NCBI GenBank assembly: GCA_026874595.1
Contig: CM049318.1
Location: 46,418,456 to 46,482,455, forward strand
Origin: Sipunculus nudus
Taxonomy: Eukaryota; Annelida; Sipuncula; Golfingiida; Sipunculidae
Length of the DNA: 64,000 bases
Reading direction: 5' to 3'
A program made the position numbers and the translations under genes. Positions 1-10,991 of this stretch are shown here, in pieces; the stretch's first letter is position 1, and each line of letters starts with the position of its first letter. The notes under the pieces are model-generated. The model did no database searches. It worked only from the letters and a program-made list of their open reading frames with translations, and was not told where the DNA came from.

Positions 1-539
1 TGTTTTTCAGGTCTAATGAAAGGCTAAGGATAACCATTATTTGACCGGTATTCCTAATTCTAGGTTAAGGCCAAGGATAACCATTATTTTAGGTATTCTA
101 AGGTCTAATGGAAGGCTAAGGATAACCATATTTGACCGGTATTCTAAAGTCTATGTACACCTTAGAATAACTGTCATTTGACCTTCATTATACGCTTTAG
201 GTAAGGCTAAGGATAACCATTATTTGAGGTATTGTAAAGTCTTGGGTAAGGGAAAGGATAACCATTATTTAAGGTACTCCAATGTCTTTGGTAAGGCTAA
301 GGATAATCATCATTTGACCAGTATTTTAAGGTATCGGTAAGTCTGAGGATAACCATTATTTGGGGTATTCTAAGGTCTTGGGGAAGGCTAGGGATAGCCA
401 TAACTTTAGGTATTCCAATGTCTAGGCTACGACTAAGGAAAAACATTATTTGACCAGTATTTAAGGTCTGTAGTAAGGCTAAAAATAACCATTATTTGAC
501 CTGTATTCCTAAGTCTCGGGAATTATTTGACCTATATTT
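1..539. repeat. Degenerate 41-49-bp minisatellite, block 1
   Basis: The segment is built from diverged copies of a unit with the core GGATAACCATTATTTGA followed by a GGTATTCTAAGGTCT-like half and a GGTAAGGCTAA linker. Unit length varies between about 41 and 49 bases because some copies lack the ACCG step before GGTATTC. No coding frame is convincing. The array is interrupted at 540 by an LTR fragment and resumes at 838 in the same orientation, so the LTR landed inside an existing array. Confidence 0.85.
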
Positions 540-837
540 TGTTACGGAACCCAACAACAACAGCATAAATTTTGTTATGGAGATAAAAAAAAATCAGATT
601 CTGCAACACAAGGCAGCGTGAAATGTCTAAGCAAATGAATTAAGAAGTCGGTGTTTTTTGTAACAAATAATTCTAATTTATTCTTTAAACGATCCTAACA
701 ATACAATAAACAAAATCTATACAATTACACAGTATAATAAATAAAGTGTACAGTACCTGGATACCATCACTGTCACAGCGACAACAAGTCCTTTTAAACG
801 TATGATCCAGATGAACAGTTCACATAAATCTCCTCGG
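540..837 (-). mobile_element. Truncated LTR of the Gmr1-like Gypsy family
   Basis: The sequence begins with the LTR terminus TGTTACGGAACC and follows the first ~340 bases of the LTR at 18323-19176. Both share the AAAAATCAGATTCTG(C/T)AACACA stretch, the GGCAGCGTGAAATGTCTA stretch, the TACCTGGATACCA stretch and the final GAACAGTTCACA(T/C)AAATC stretch. It stops abruptly where minisatellite resumes, so about 500 bases of the LTR are missing. Strand is given in the same orientation as the element at 18.3-23.7 kb. Short reading frames here are shadows. Confidence 0.8.
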
Positions 838-1255
838 TCTAGGGTATGACTAGTGATAACCATTATTTGAGGTATTCCAAGGTCCAGGGTAAGGCTAAAG
901 ATAACCATCATTTGAGGTATTCTAAGGTCTATGGTATGGCTAGAGTTAACAGTTATTTGGGGTATTTTAAAGTCTTGGGTAAGGGTTAGGATAACCATTA
1001 TTTGACCGGTATTCTAAGGTGTAGGGTATGGTTAAGGTAAACCATTATTTGGGGTATTTTAAAGTCTTGGGTAAGGGTTAGGATAACCATTATTTGACCG
1101 GTATTCTATGGTCACGTAAGGCTAATGATGACCATTATTTGAGGTATTCTAAGGGCTAGGGTAAGGCTAAAGATAATCATTATTGGACCGGTATTCTAAG
1201 GTCCAGGGTAAGGCTAAAGATAACCATCCTTTGAGGTATTCTAAGGTCTAAGGTT
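838..1255. repeat. Degenerate 41-49-bp minisatellite, block 2
   Basis: This continues block 1 beyond the LTR fragment, with about nine units of the GGATAACCATTATTTGA core. A pair of nearly identical units around 955-1100 shares the rarer GGGGTATTTTAAAGTCTTGGG variant, which suggests recent local duplication. The array ends at 1255, where a LINE-derived coding relic starts. Confidence 0.85.
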
Positions 1256-1457
1256 GGCTTTTGAGTGATTCTCCGGAGACTTCCTCTGCCAATAACAAGA
1301 ATACTTCTGACCTTAACTCCTCTGATGACTTTCCACTGGCTATTCTATAATTGAAAGTAAATCCAACCCCCACTGTCATTGATGACTCTGATAAATTCAC
1401 ATTATATTTCACAAATGCCTTAACTTCGCCATCTGTTAAAACAATGCTGAGAATTGA

Positions 1458-1736
1458 GAGAACACGGAGAAAATGGTGGTCAGCATGGCGAAAGAACTGA
1501 TGGGGGTAAAAATCAGTGGCGACGACATTGAGTGCAGTCATCGAGTTGGACGACAACAGGGATCGGGTAAGCCCACACCAATCTTAGTGAAATTCCTTTC
1601 ACATAAAACAAATGACTTAGTTATGAAAGCTAAATCCAAACTGAAAATAGCAGGAAACAAAGCCAGGGGACTCTATGTGAACGAGGATCTGACTCGTACC
1701 CGACTAGCCCGAAACCGATGTGCCATGGCTTACTGA
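1458..1736 (+). pseudogene. LINE ORF1 (L1-type RNA-binding protein) fragment
   Basis: The translation from 1473 gives 87 residues, and the frame stays open back to 1458 (ENTEK before the first Met). It contains the signature block of L1-like ORF1 proteins: an ENTE...MAKE amphipathic segment, DIECSHRVGR, then PTPILVKFLSHK and a YVNEDLTRTR tail. In this family the HRVG/ILVKF region is part of the RNA-binding half that packages the transposon RNA. An in-frame stop lies just upstream of the ENTEK segment, and a diverged open stretch at 1265-1340 may be more of the same ORF. No ORF2 or poly-A tail is visible, so this is a dead fragment. Family membership is by recalled motif, not by search. Confidence 0.55.
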
Positions 1737-2424
1737 CCTAGCGCCGGGGCATCTTGCCTGCCTATCCCAAATATTAAGTAAAAAGTAAAGAAATGGACCA
1801 TAAAGTGTGAAAAACGCTAGGAAAATATCAGATAAGTAATAGTTATGAGGAAATGACCCAGAAAAGTAGCACATTAAACCGAAATCTACACTTGTAGCAA
1901 TTCAAGTGCCTGTGATGGAACATATCTTTCCATCATCTCTCCGTTATCATTAAATATATATCAATTATTAACTTTTTTCTATTGAACACTGTTGAAATAA
2001 CTTTGACATGTTGCATGTATATGGATTTAAGATATTAAAGTCTGAAATTTAAAAGCAACTTTTATATTCAGATGTGAAATATTGAAATGTATACAATTTA
2101 TAAAACTTTAAAACAAATACAAAAAAAAATTAATTGAAACTTCATATATTATTTTCCTGCCTCAGCTGAATGGGAGATAAAGTGATCAATTTTGTTTGTC
2201 TTGTAGTCTGTCTGTCCATTTTTGAATATTCAGTAATTATGAATGAACTTTTTTATCCTGTATGCACTGTTCATTTAAGTGAATATCCTGTATGTATATA
2301 CAGAGATGTGGTAACTCCCATCATTTCTCCGCTCCCCCCCCCCCCCCCAACTCCAAAACACCACCAAGTCCTTGCACATGTGGACCGGGGATATCTTTTA
2401 TATTGCAACTGTATACATTTTATA

Positions 2425-2425
<1 letters not shown>
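1737..2425. other. Unassigned AT-rich spacer with a poly-C run
   Basis: No coding frame, terminal repeat or RNA gene is recognised. A run of about 16 C residues sits at 2334-2349. Reading frames that cross the C-run and the following TA run are low-complexity artefacts. Confidence 0.6.

Positions 2426-2479
<54 letters not shown>
2426..2479. repeat. (TA)n microsatellite
   Basis: An uninterrupted AT dinucleotide tract of about 54 bases, directly visible. Confidence 0.97.
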
Positions 2480-2482
<3 letters not shown>

Positions 2483-3390
2483 TATTATAAAAAAACAGAT
2501 CTAATTGAACAAATGTGTAAACTGCTGAACTTTCAACAATTTATCAAATAGTCAACCAATGATCATGGTAATAGTAAAGGTCTTATGTTAACATACTGCT
2601 CACATGCTTCATTTTAAAAATGAGGAAAAACATGGTCTAGTCACAAAATATGTTTTCCAACAAATTTCTTACTCTTCAATACAAACCAATCATATTACCT
2701 ATATTACCTCTTCCTCTCAGACTTTATTTCCATTTGATATTGTTTTAGATTTTTACCTTCAAGGTCAACTTCAGCTGAGCACAGTGACCCATGGGTCTCT
2801 TGTTTAAGGACGGCCTAAAGTGTTACCCTGAAGTTCAAAAAAATTAAAAAGAGACAAGGAAAACCAAGCAGGTACCCAAGATTCAATCAAAGAATAAAAG
2901 GCAAAAGCGAAACTGTCATAAGTTAAATGAATAAAAATACCAAAATTTCAGCAATTTTAAGGGGTAGGGATAACTATATCTGCCACTGATGATAAATGCA
3001 TATAACTGCCCCATTTGTCACATCATCAGAAAGCCCTTGGTCTTAGCAATCTATTGAGACAATATTTATAATGATATATTTTGTATACAAGAAGTTATCA
3101 CATAAATACTATGGAAAAGTCGATGCAGCTTAAAGTTTAAATTTTCATGCAGGGTCACTACATTAAGTAGCGGATAACTATGAGCAAGCTACCACTCTGG
3201 ATTAGTTATCATACCAAAATATCATTTATAGGTATAGACCTTAAAAAAACTACTTAAGTTTTGCCACCCTGGTACAAATATGTGGAAAATTAGCCCTGGG
3301 CCCATGGACTATACCTGAACAGGTAAGTAGGCCGAGCGGATCCTCGTGAGGGGTGGGTGAGCGAGCACGTTGATTATCTATCTTCTATCT
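2480..3390. other. Unassigned AT-rich spacer
   Basis: No gene or mobile element is recognised. The stretch is AT-rich with short random frames. From about 3391 a CTATATAATTAATA junction sequence appears that recurs at 5406, at the edge of a dispersed repeat. Confidence 0.5.
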
Positions 3391-3978
3391 ATATAATTAA
3401 TACGGAGCTGGGTTTTTTCAAGTGGTGGGAGTCGGTTCCTTTTTCATAATCGATCATCGGTTTGAGCAAACCAATCGGCAAATATAAAGAAACACGCAGT
3501 TTTCTGTGAAACTGTAATTTCTTAACCAAGCCCGCATGTCTTATTAATTCTACCTTATAAGAAAAAACGTTTTTGCCTTTTTATATTTTCCTTTTATTAG
3601 TAAAATATGCTTTTAAAAGTTTCATTTTAATTATTTAGAATAATCAAGAATTAAACCAAACTCCAGGACATCTACTTGCTGCATAGACCTGGAGAATTTA
3701 TGGAGCATTTTAACGCCATACCGCCCATATTGTACAATGTACATCTCTTTACAAAACTCTCCGCTATTTCTGCAGCTCCCTGCCAGTTCACAGGGTTTAT
3801 AACGTCCTCCGTTCTCGCATCTACCGGGTTATACTCAGTTACATACGGAAGTTATTTGGAAAAAAAGAATCATTTTCATGATTATGATGTAATCGATAGT
3901 TGCCTTTGGTAATCGAGCGCTTGAAAGTGGCAGCAAACCGACTGACTTTCGATAAGACTCAATGATCGGCCCACCATT

Positions 3979-5410
3979 AGTTTTTTCTAGACCACAGTTT
4001 ACCTGCTTCCGTTTTGATTTGACTCTCCAAATTCGGCAGACCTATCGGTGGTGTGCTCTTATAGGAAAAGTTTGTTTTATTTTGCGGGATTATGCCCTAT
4101 TAAGCTGAATAATTAATAATTTTAATATCTCCCCATTAGGTGCCCCTATTTCTTTTGTGCTGCAAGGTCCTCCACGCCTGTTACGCTTTTTCAGGAGGCG
4201 CTTCGGGGATTTTCACTGGCCTGTTAAGACCGCGGCCAGCGGTCATGTCCTGCCCAAAAGGCATTTCCGTGCAATACGCGGTCACGCGGGTCCACTTTAA
4301 TCCCCATTGATCCCCCAAATCCATTTGAAACGCCTCTAAAGGAATTCTCAAAAGGAAGTAAAGGTTTGTAATCCAAAGACCACATGACTCCGCTTTCAAT
4401 GCGAGGGCTCTTCAGTTTGGTCAACACGGGGCACTGAGTCCAGTGATGTGTCCACCGTTTGACAAATGTTTTATGGGTTACAGGTATGTTGATTTTTATA
4501 CATTCAAAAACATCTTTCCATGATAACAATGGCTTAAAAAAATCGGCCAAATCATGTGTTTTATGATTTTCCCCAAAAAGAACTCCACAACTTAATTATC
4601 ATTTGGGTTGGGGTGGGGTGTTCACATTTATTCGTTAAGATCCGTTGTCTGTAGGGACGGTTAAACATGAAAAAGTATCACCAGTACATCTTAAATTTAT
4701 AAAAAAAATAGAATTTGTAGTCGGGGCGTACAGACCAAGGCTGAAGTGGTTTCTTTGCTAAATGCTTTCATCAAAATATATCAACCTGCTTTTTTTATCT
4801 GGGGGAGTTGTAAATTTTGCATCAGACCTGCTTATTCCATGACAATTTACAGTACTTAAACCAAAAATTTAATACTTTGGAATATTTTTCTTGGTCTATC
4901 TTTTTTACATTGGCAGCTATACGTTTCGCGTACAAGAGACTTCAACGACATATGTCTGAGTAACGCATGTGTTTGTTAACATGCCTTAGACTATACCCTC
5001 AACAGACTACACTGAAAAAAACATAGTGTTTTATGTCGCCTGAGCTTAAACTAATACAAAGCATCTTTCATATAATTTCACGGTAGAATGCTTCTTTATA
5101 CAATTGTTATATCTACGATATTTCCAAAGCAATGAAGCTGTTGGACCTATGTTGTTTATCGGGAAAAAAAATTATTTTTTGTGTGATTGCTGGAATAGAA
5201 TGATTTTTCTTTCTATGTTGATATTTCGGGGGAGGGTGTTCCTGGAGAATTCTAGCAGAAGTAATCTTTATATCATATAAGTGAAACACATGACAAAAGT
5301 TCCTGCAAAACCCTTAGGATTAAAATATGCGTCATTTAATTCCTATCAGCTCATTACAAAATATGCATCAGATAGAGCCGTTGATTTTCCACGGGAGCAG
5401 CTAGTCTATA
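3979..5410. repeat. Unclassified dispersed repeat, copy 1
   Basis: Positions 3979-4720 match 5431-6150 nearly base for base, including the TTTTTTCTAGACCAC start, the AATTCGGCAG block, the TGCCCAAAAGGCATTTCCGT block and the TGACTCCGCTTTCAATGCG block. Positions 4730-5400 match 9728-10470, including the AAGGCTGAAGTGGTTTCTTT start and an ATACGTTTCGCGTACAA block. The copy ends in CTAGTCTATATAATTAATA. No transposase is visible, and the open frames on either strand here are not conserved between copies. The most economical reading is one non-autonomous or decayed element family. The class is unknown. Confidence 0.6.
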
Positions 5411-6165
5411 TAATTAATATTGAGTTGGTTTTTTTCTAGACCACGGTTTACCTGCTTCCTTTCTGATTTGACTCTCCAAATTCGGCAGGCGTATCGGCGG
5501 TGTGATCTTCTAGGACAAGTTTGTTTTATTTTGAGGGATGATGCCCTATTAAGCTGAATAATGAATAATTTTTATATTTCCCAATTAGGTGCCCCTATTT
5601 CTTTTTTGCTGCAAGGTACTCAGGAGGCGCCTCGGGGATTTTCACTGGCCTGTTAAGACCGTGGCCAGAGCGCATGTCCTGCCCAAAAGGCATTTCCGTG
5701 CAATGCGCGGTCACGCGGGTCCACTATAATCCCCATTGATCCCCCATATCCACTGTAACGCCTCTAAAGGAATGTTCGCTCTAAAAACGAAGTAAAGGTT
5801 TTTATCCATAGACCACATGACTCCGCTTTCAATGCGAGGGCTTTGTCGACACGGGACATTGAGTCCAGTGATGCGACCACCGTTTGACATTTTTTTGGGT
5901 TACAGGTTTGTTGATTTTTATACATTCAAAAATATCTTTCTCATGATAACCATGGTTTCAAAAGTTCGGCCAAGTCATGTGTTTTATCATTTTTTTTTCC
6001 CAAAAGCTTAATTATCGTTCGGGGGTGGGGGGGGGGGGGGTTCACATATATTTGTTAAGATCTGTTGTCTGTAGGGACGGTGAAACATGAAAAAATATCA
6101 CCTGTTCATCTTTAAATTGATAACAAACTAGAATCTGTAGTCATGGCGTACAGACCTCCACCAGA
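5411..6165. repeat. Unclassified dispersed repeat, copy 2 (partial, tandem)
   Basis: This second copy directly follows copy 1 and matches its first half (3979-4720). It keeps the same GGCATTTCCGTGCAAT and CGGTCACGCGGGTCCACT blocks but has lost part of the region around 4170-4190 and 4410-4430. It diverges after the GGCGTACAGACC block at about 6143. A run of about a dozen G residues lies near 6027. Confidence 0.6.
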
Positions 6166-7189
6166 ATTTCCTTTAATATCAGTAATGTGTTCACATGTGT
6201 GCGTTTGATGTGTAAACACTCTCATGCTTCAGTAGCACGAGTTCTTTGTCCTTTGTCATAATGGTTTATAAGAAAATATATATTAGGGAGATTCTTATTA
6301 CCTCCAAAATGAAAAGGACTATTGATATGTCTTTACCCTAACCCTCTACAAATGTTCAGCAAAACATTTTTCGCCTGTCACACTTTTTCAGGAGGCGACC
6401 TGTAATCCCCGCTAAACCCCATTTCCATTTTATCGCCTGTTAAGGAATTTTACTCTGTCAAAGGGAAGTAAAGATTTTAAATTCAAGCGCCGAACACATG
6501 TCCACGTGAATCTTTTAACAGGGAGCACTTTTCCGTTGAGTGGACACAAAGAGCTGAGACACTTGATAGTCCAGGTGCCAGGGGTGGAACCTTGTTTTAT
6601 GGTCTGCCCAATGTTTTTTGATGGTTATACCCTATTTTGATGGTGCTGAATTCAAATCTGGATGATGCCACTCTTGCATCCTTGAGGTTTTTGAGATATT
6701 CAAGATGGCCGCCAAGATTGCTGCCAAATATGAAATCATCATATATTTGCAATTATATGGTGTATATATGTACTGCAAAGGGTTACTTTCCAATTAATTT
6801 GGTAAAGAGATCAATTATGTGCAATACTGTGAACAACTAAAAAAAATCTTTGATTTTTAAAAGGCAAAATGGCGTCCAAAATGGCCGCCGTAACATATAA
6901 AGAATTCATATTTTGAAGGAAATGAAAATGTGGTGTGCATGACTCGCACTCCAGTGGTCTTTGGCACATAAATTAATAGTTTACACTATTGTAAACAACC
7001 AGAGGTTGGCCGTTAAAGATAAAATGACAGTCAAACGACCACCAAGTTGAATAAAAGCATATTTTGGCAAAAAGGGTACAGACATTTGGTGACATTGATT
7101 TCATATAAGGGTTTATGAACAGACAGAATTTTTTTTTGGTGGAGGGAACCGCCTCTTTTGTTATGCTGTCTTATATAATTCTTAATCTA
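6166..7189. other. Unassigned spacer with ATGGCCGCC-type motifs
   Basis: No gene is supported. The block at 6290-6470 resembles parts of the neighbouring dispersed repeat (TTACCTCCAAAATG, TTTTTCAGGAGGCG). Between 6700 and 6900 the motif ATGGCCGCC or a one-base variant appears several times, as it also does near 11200-11500. Confidence 0.4.
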
Positions 7190-7475
7190 AGTATATACAT
7201 CGTCTCGGTGTCTATCGTCCTGTGTGTGTAATCAGCCCATTGGTGGTTCATAAGACCGAGAAACACCCAAAGACGCACTCATTTGTGAGTGATACACGGG
7301 TTTTGGTCTCCTTAACGTTAAATTTTAAGCCTGCCGGGCGTTCAGCCTGGATGGGCACCAACCGTAAAACACTTACCTCTGCTGAGAGTGAGATTTGAAC
7401 TCACAACCTTTGTGCTATGCTCTACCCTAGACTAAAGAGTACTGAGATTTACCCTAGACCACTTGAGCTAGTAAA
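7190..7475 (-). mobile_element. tRNA-derived SINE-like element, Pro-tRNA-like head
   Basis: On the minus strand a tRNA-like head lies at about 7475-7385. It has an A-box-like TAGCTCAAGTGG, the tRNA-Pro-like GGTCTAGGGTA D-loop, and a perfect T-arm GTGAG-TTCAAAT-CTCAC that contains a B-box-like GAGTTCAAATCTC. The GTCTAGGGTA element is present twice about 30 bases apart, so the D-arm region carries an internal duplication. The sequence beyond the T-arm, down to about 7190, would be the SINE body. The duplication makes a working tRNA unlikely. The SINE assignment is an inference, because no second copy or target-site duplication was identified here. Confidence 0.4.
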
Positions 7476-7663
7476 GTAAGTAAAAGTTAATATAGCCCAG
7501 TACTGATTTGGTAAGAAAATATTTCAGCATCCAAGATGGCCACTGATGCTCGAAATATTTAGCATACCAAACATTATATAAAACTTATAGAATATATTAC
7601 ATCAGGCATAGGGCAAGTATATTTATTCTATATGAAGTCCCAACTGCCAGTAACTTTCAAGTT

Positions 7664-9338
7664 TTAACCCTCTGTGACCTCGAGGAGCTCTTCCTCTTCA
7701 TCACTATCTTCATAGTCACAACTGATGTTTTCATGTCTTGTCCACCCGTTGTTACAGTTTCCAGCACTATTGCATGCACATAAAAATGTACACGATATCT
7801 GTGCTGTCATAAAACTGCATTTGGCAGTCTTGCATGGTGTATCGCTGGCACAAACGCATTTGATCATTTCTAAGACTTCTGCCGGAGCTGCCTTATTGCC
7901 TTTAGGAATAGAAACTGGAAGTAGTGACATGGAAGACTCATACTTTTGCCAGCCGATTAGAGTAGGGTTGAGGTGTGGAGGGTCAGGAGTTGTGGCCTGT
8001 CTCCAGATACACACTTTAAGGTGAACGCGCGTAACAGTTTCTGCAAATGCTTCTGAAGTTGGTGGAAGTGATTTCAGTGCGGGCATCCTAGTGATCCTCC
8101 TTTTACCTCTTTTGGTAAGCCAGACTTGATAACCTGCTTCCGACAAGTTTTTCCTTAGCAACCATAACATGCAGCTACAAAGTGGCTGGCCTCATCAATG
8201 ACTAGTACTTTCCATCAGAACTGCGCAGTCAAGATTGTTCTCATGATAGTGGTGTAAAAGAAGAAGAAACACGTCGGTATCATCACAGATAACCTTTTGC
8301 ACCATGATAACGTCAGCCTCCTCATGCATTGTCTTTAAGTCATTCCGTGATGACAAAACACCCTACCTGATTTGTAATGGGATGGGGTCATTTTCCGTCA
8401 GTACATATTTGTGTTTGAATGCTTTATGTGATGTTGGCAGTCTTGATCGTGGATGACAACCGCTGACAGAGTATGTTGATTAGCTGTACCTTGTTTTTGG
8501 TGACAGTCAAGACTATGCACTGTTTAGGGAGAGGTGCATCTAGTCGTAGTTTATATTGCTTTGTTCCAACTCTTGCCCTGGAACATCTTGTTTGACCTTT
8601 AATACTGAAGTCGAAATATCTATCGAACACAAGGTACACATCCTTGTCAGCGAGCTTAGCAACAATTGCTTCAGCGAACACATCTACATAGTCCTGTAAA
8701 GTTCCATGTGATGGCCAGTGAATCACCCAGAGCATCGCACAACCATCAATCACAACAACCTCTGGTACAGGAGCAAGTTCATTGGCTACTCTACGTGTAG
8801 ACTGTTCCACTTGAAGTTTCCTCTTAATGACTGCTTTTGTTGTGATGCGCATATCACCATCATCTTGGAACATGGACGTGGGTAATGGGGCAAGCTCGTG
8901 TTGAAAGACCTGCTTCAGATCTAAATTCCTTGCTGCTGCCATCGCTGTCACTCTGGAATATATAAGTGCAGTGTCGAATGTCGAATCGGGACCAATGGTT
9001 ATTTTCCTTTTTGTTGAGGACAAGGTTTTCACTCGACTGCCAATCGAACCATGGAAACCTTCCGGCCAGAAAGACTGATATTCTACCATCTGTTCCTTAC
9101 CGATAGCAACTGCTTCGTCAACACTGACTTCGGTGCGATGCACGACCCCAGTGACGATGTTCAGAATACCATCCTGATGCTCTTGATGTAAAGTACTAGT
9201 GCCAAACGAACAATCTGCAATATTGGGGACACAGTCAAGAAACACCAGAATAAAATACCAGACCTGTTGGCTGCCCATGCTCTTACTGGCTGTGATACAA
9301 CTGCATATATGTTGGGCGAAGGAAACTCTACCATGCAC
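7664..9338 (-). pseudogene. Broken copy of an invertebrate multicopy family: PIN/FEN-like motifs plus CXC motif
   Basis: Two long minus-strand frames (9338-8424 and 8170-7664) and the gap between them read as one protein with breaks. In order there are VVIDGCAMLW, VYLVFDRYFDFSIKG, EEADVIMVQ and VICDDTDVFLLLL. This order of acidic motifs is what FEN1/XPG-like PIN nucleases show. The C-terminal part has ALKSLPPTSEAF followed by a Cys-rich Tesmin/TSO1-like CXC motif (CVCASDTPC...CTFLCAC) and an acidic tail. The third and fourth PIN-like motifs lie in the gap in another frame, so there is a frameshift near 8430, an in-frame TAG near 8363 and a probable deletion near 8190. One expected CXC cysteine is Phe (KCSF). 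I recognise the family as a large, uncharacterised invertebrate expansion; the PIN assignment is inference. There is no introduction of introns, which fits a retrocopy or a mobile gene. Confidence 0.6.
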
Positions 9339-9609
9339 AAAACACTGAAAAAAAAAGGTTTTTTTTCCAAAAGGAAGCCCTTCGGGGGGGGGGGGGAATT
9401 CAAGCCACTTCTAAAGGTCCTCACTCTTTCAGGGACTTAGAAACCCGTGCACGTTTCATGTAAAACATTGTCTTGGTTCAAACACACGGGTTCACCAGGC
9501 GAGTGGCAGAACAACTGCAAACGAACGGGCTGCTTCTACTCGGGGACAGAGGAATAGCCCCTTATTATTATTCCTTTGTGGAACTGTGATTATGGCACTT
9601 AAGAAAAAA
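9339..9609. other. Unassigned spacer with poly-G run
   Basis: A run of about 12 G residues at 9386-9397 separates the pseudogene from the next dispersed repeat. The minus-strand frame at 9424-9161 crosses this run and overlaps the pseudogene in a different frame, so it is a shadow. Confidence 0.5.
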
Positions 9610-10465
9610 ATATACTATGGTGATTCCGATTACCTCCAACATGGATTACGGATGCAGCTTTACTCTTCCCCTCTAAAATTTTCAGCAAAATCTGTATATT
9701 ACATTTTGCGTTAATTTGCTTACAGACAATGCAACGAACCAAGGCTGAAGTGGTTTCTTTGCTATATGCTTTCATCGAAATATATCAAACTGCTTTCTTT
9801 TTATCTGAGGAGTGGTCAATTTTGCATCAGACCTGCCTATTCCATGACAATTTACAGTACTTAAACCAAAAATTTAATACTGTTGGAATATATTTTTCTG
9901 GGCCTATCTTTTTAAAATAGGCAGCTATACGTTTCGCGTACAAAAGACTCCAACGACACATGCATGTGTATACAAATAACGCATGTGTCTGTTAACATGC
10001 CTTAGACTATACCCTCAACTGACTGCACTAAATAAACATCGTGTTTCACGATGTCGCCTGAGCTTCAACTAATACAAAGCATCTTTCATATAATTTCACG
10101 GTAGAATGATTCTTTATACAATCGCTATATCTACGATATTTTCGAAGCAATGAAGCTCTCGGACCGATGTTGTTTATCAGGAAAAAAATTGTGTACACCT
10201 TTTATATGCCTCACGTCTCTTTCCAAAGTTTATTTTTTGTGTGATTTCTGGAATAGAATAACTTTTCTTTCTACGTTAATATTTTGGGGGAGGGTGTTCC
10301 TGGAGAATCCTAGCAGATGTAATCTTTATATTATATATGTGAAACATATGACAAAACTTCCTGCAAAAGCCATAGGATTATTATATGCGTCGTTTAGTTC
10401 CTATCAGCTCATTACAAAATATGCATCAGATGAGCCGTGGATCTTCACGGGAGAAGCTAGTATGT
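9610..10465. repeat. Unclassified dispersed repeat, copy 3
   Basis: Positions 9728-10470 are a diverged copy of 4730-5400. They share the AAGGCTGAAGTGGTTTC start, the TTTACAGTACTTAAACCAAA block, the TATACGTTTCGCGTACAA block and a TATCAGCTCATTACAAAATATG end. The preceding ~110 bases (GATTACCTCCAACATGGATT) resemble 6290-6360, which helps order the pieces of the element. The open plus-strand frame at 10150-10476 has no counterpart in copy 1 and is not counted as a gene. Confidence 0.6.
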
Positions 10466-10991
10466 ATGAATGCTAGGTTTTAAAACATTTCAAAGTGAAT
10501 TTGTTTTGATGGCGGCACTTGGAATTTCAGCTTTTGCAATGATCCGGGGGGGGGGGGGGGGGGCAGTTGCTATAAGTAGTTTTTCAGACAAACAGAGATC
10601 ACACTTTCTAGTCCCATAGAAGTAAGGTGCTGCCCTGGCAATGATTTCTCAGGAGAGCTTGTTATTGATATTCTTGTCTTTTAGGGTCCAGATGTGTTTA
10701 GTCGGCTCAGTGTTTTTAGCGTGGGATCTGTTACGAAAGGATTGTTTGTGGTTATTGTATCTGGTCTTGAAATCACCTTCAGTACACCCTATGTTGTATT
10801 CTCGTATCTTCTGTTCTAACTGTTGCCTTATGGACAATGCATCTCAGCTGACACTGACCATTCATAGGACATTCATCTTTTTTACGGCTGTTACATTGTT
10901 TTAGAGGTACATTTGCAGCTTTGTTAGTATTTAAGACTTTCATATTATGTTTGCTGATCAGGTTAGACATGTTGGGTAAACTGCTATAGCT

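Noticed and set aside
4224..4550. 108-residue minus-strand frame in the dispersed repeat
   Set aside because: The sister copy at 5.6-6.0 kb has indels that destroy the frame, so there is no coding constraint.
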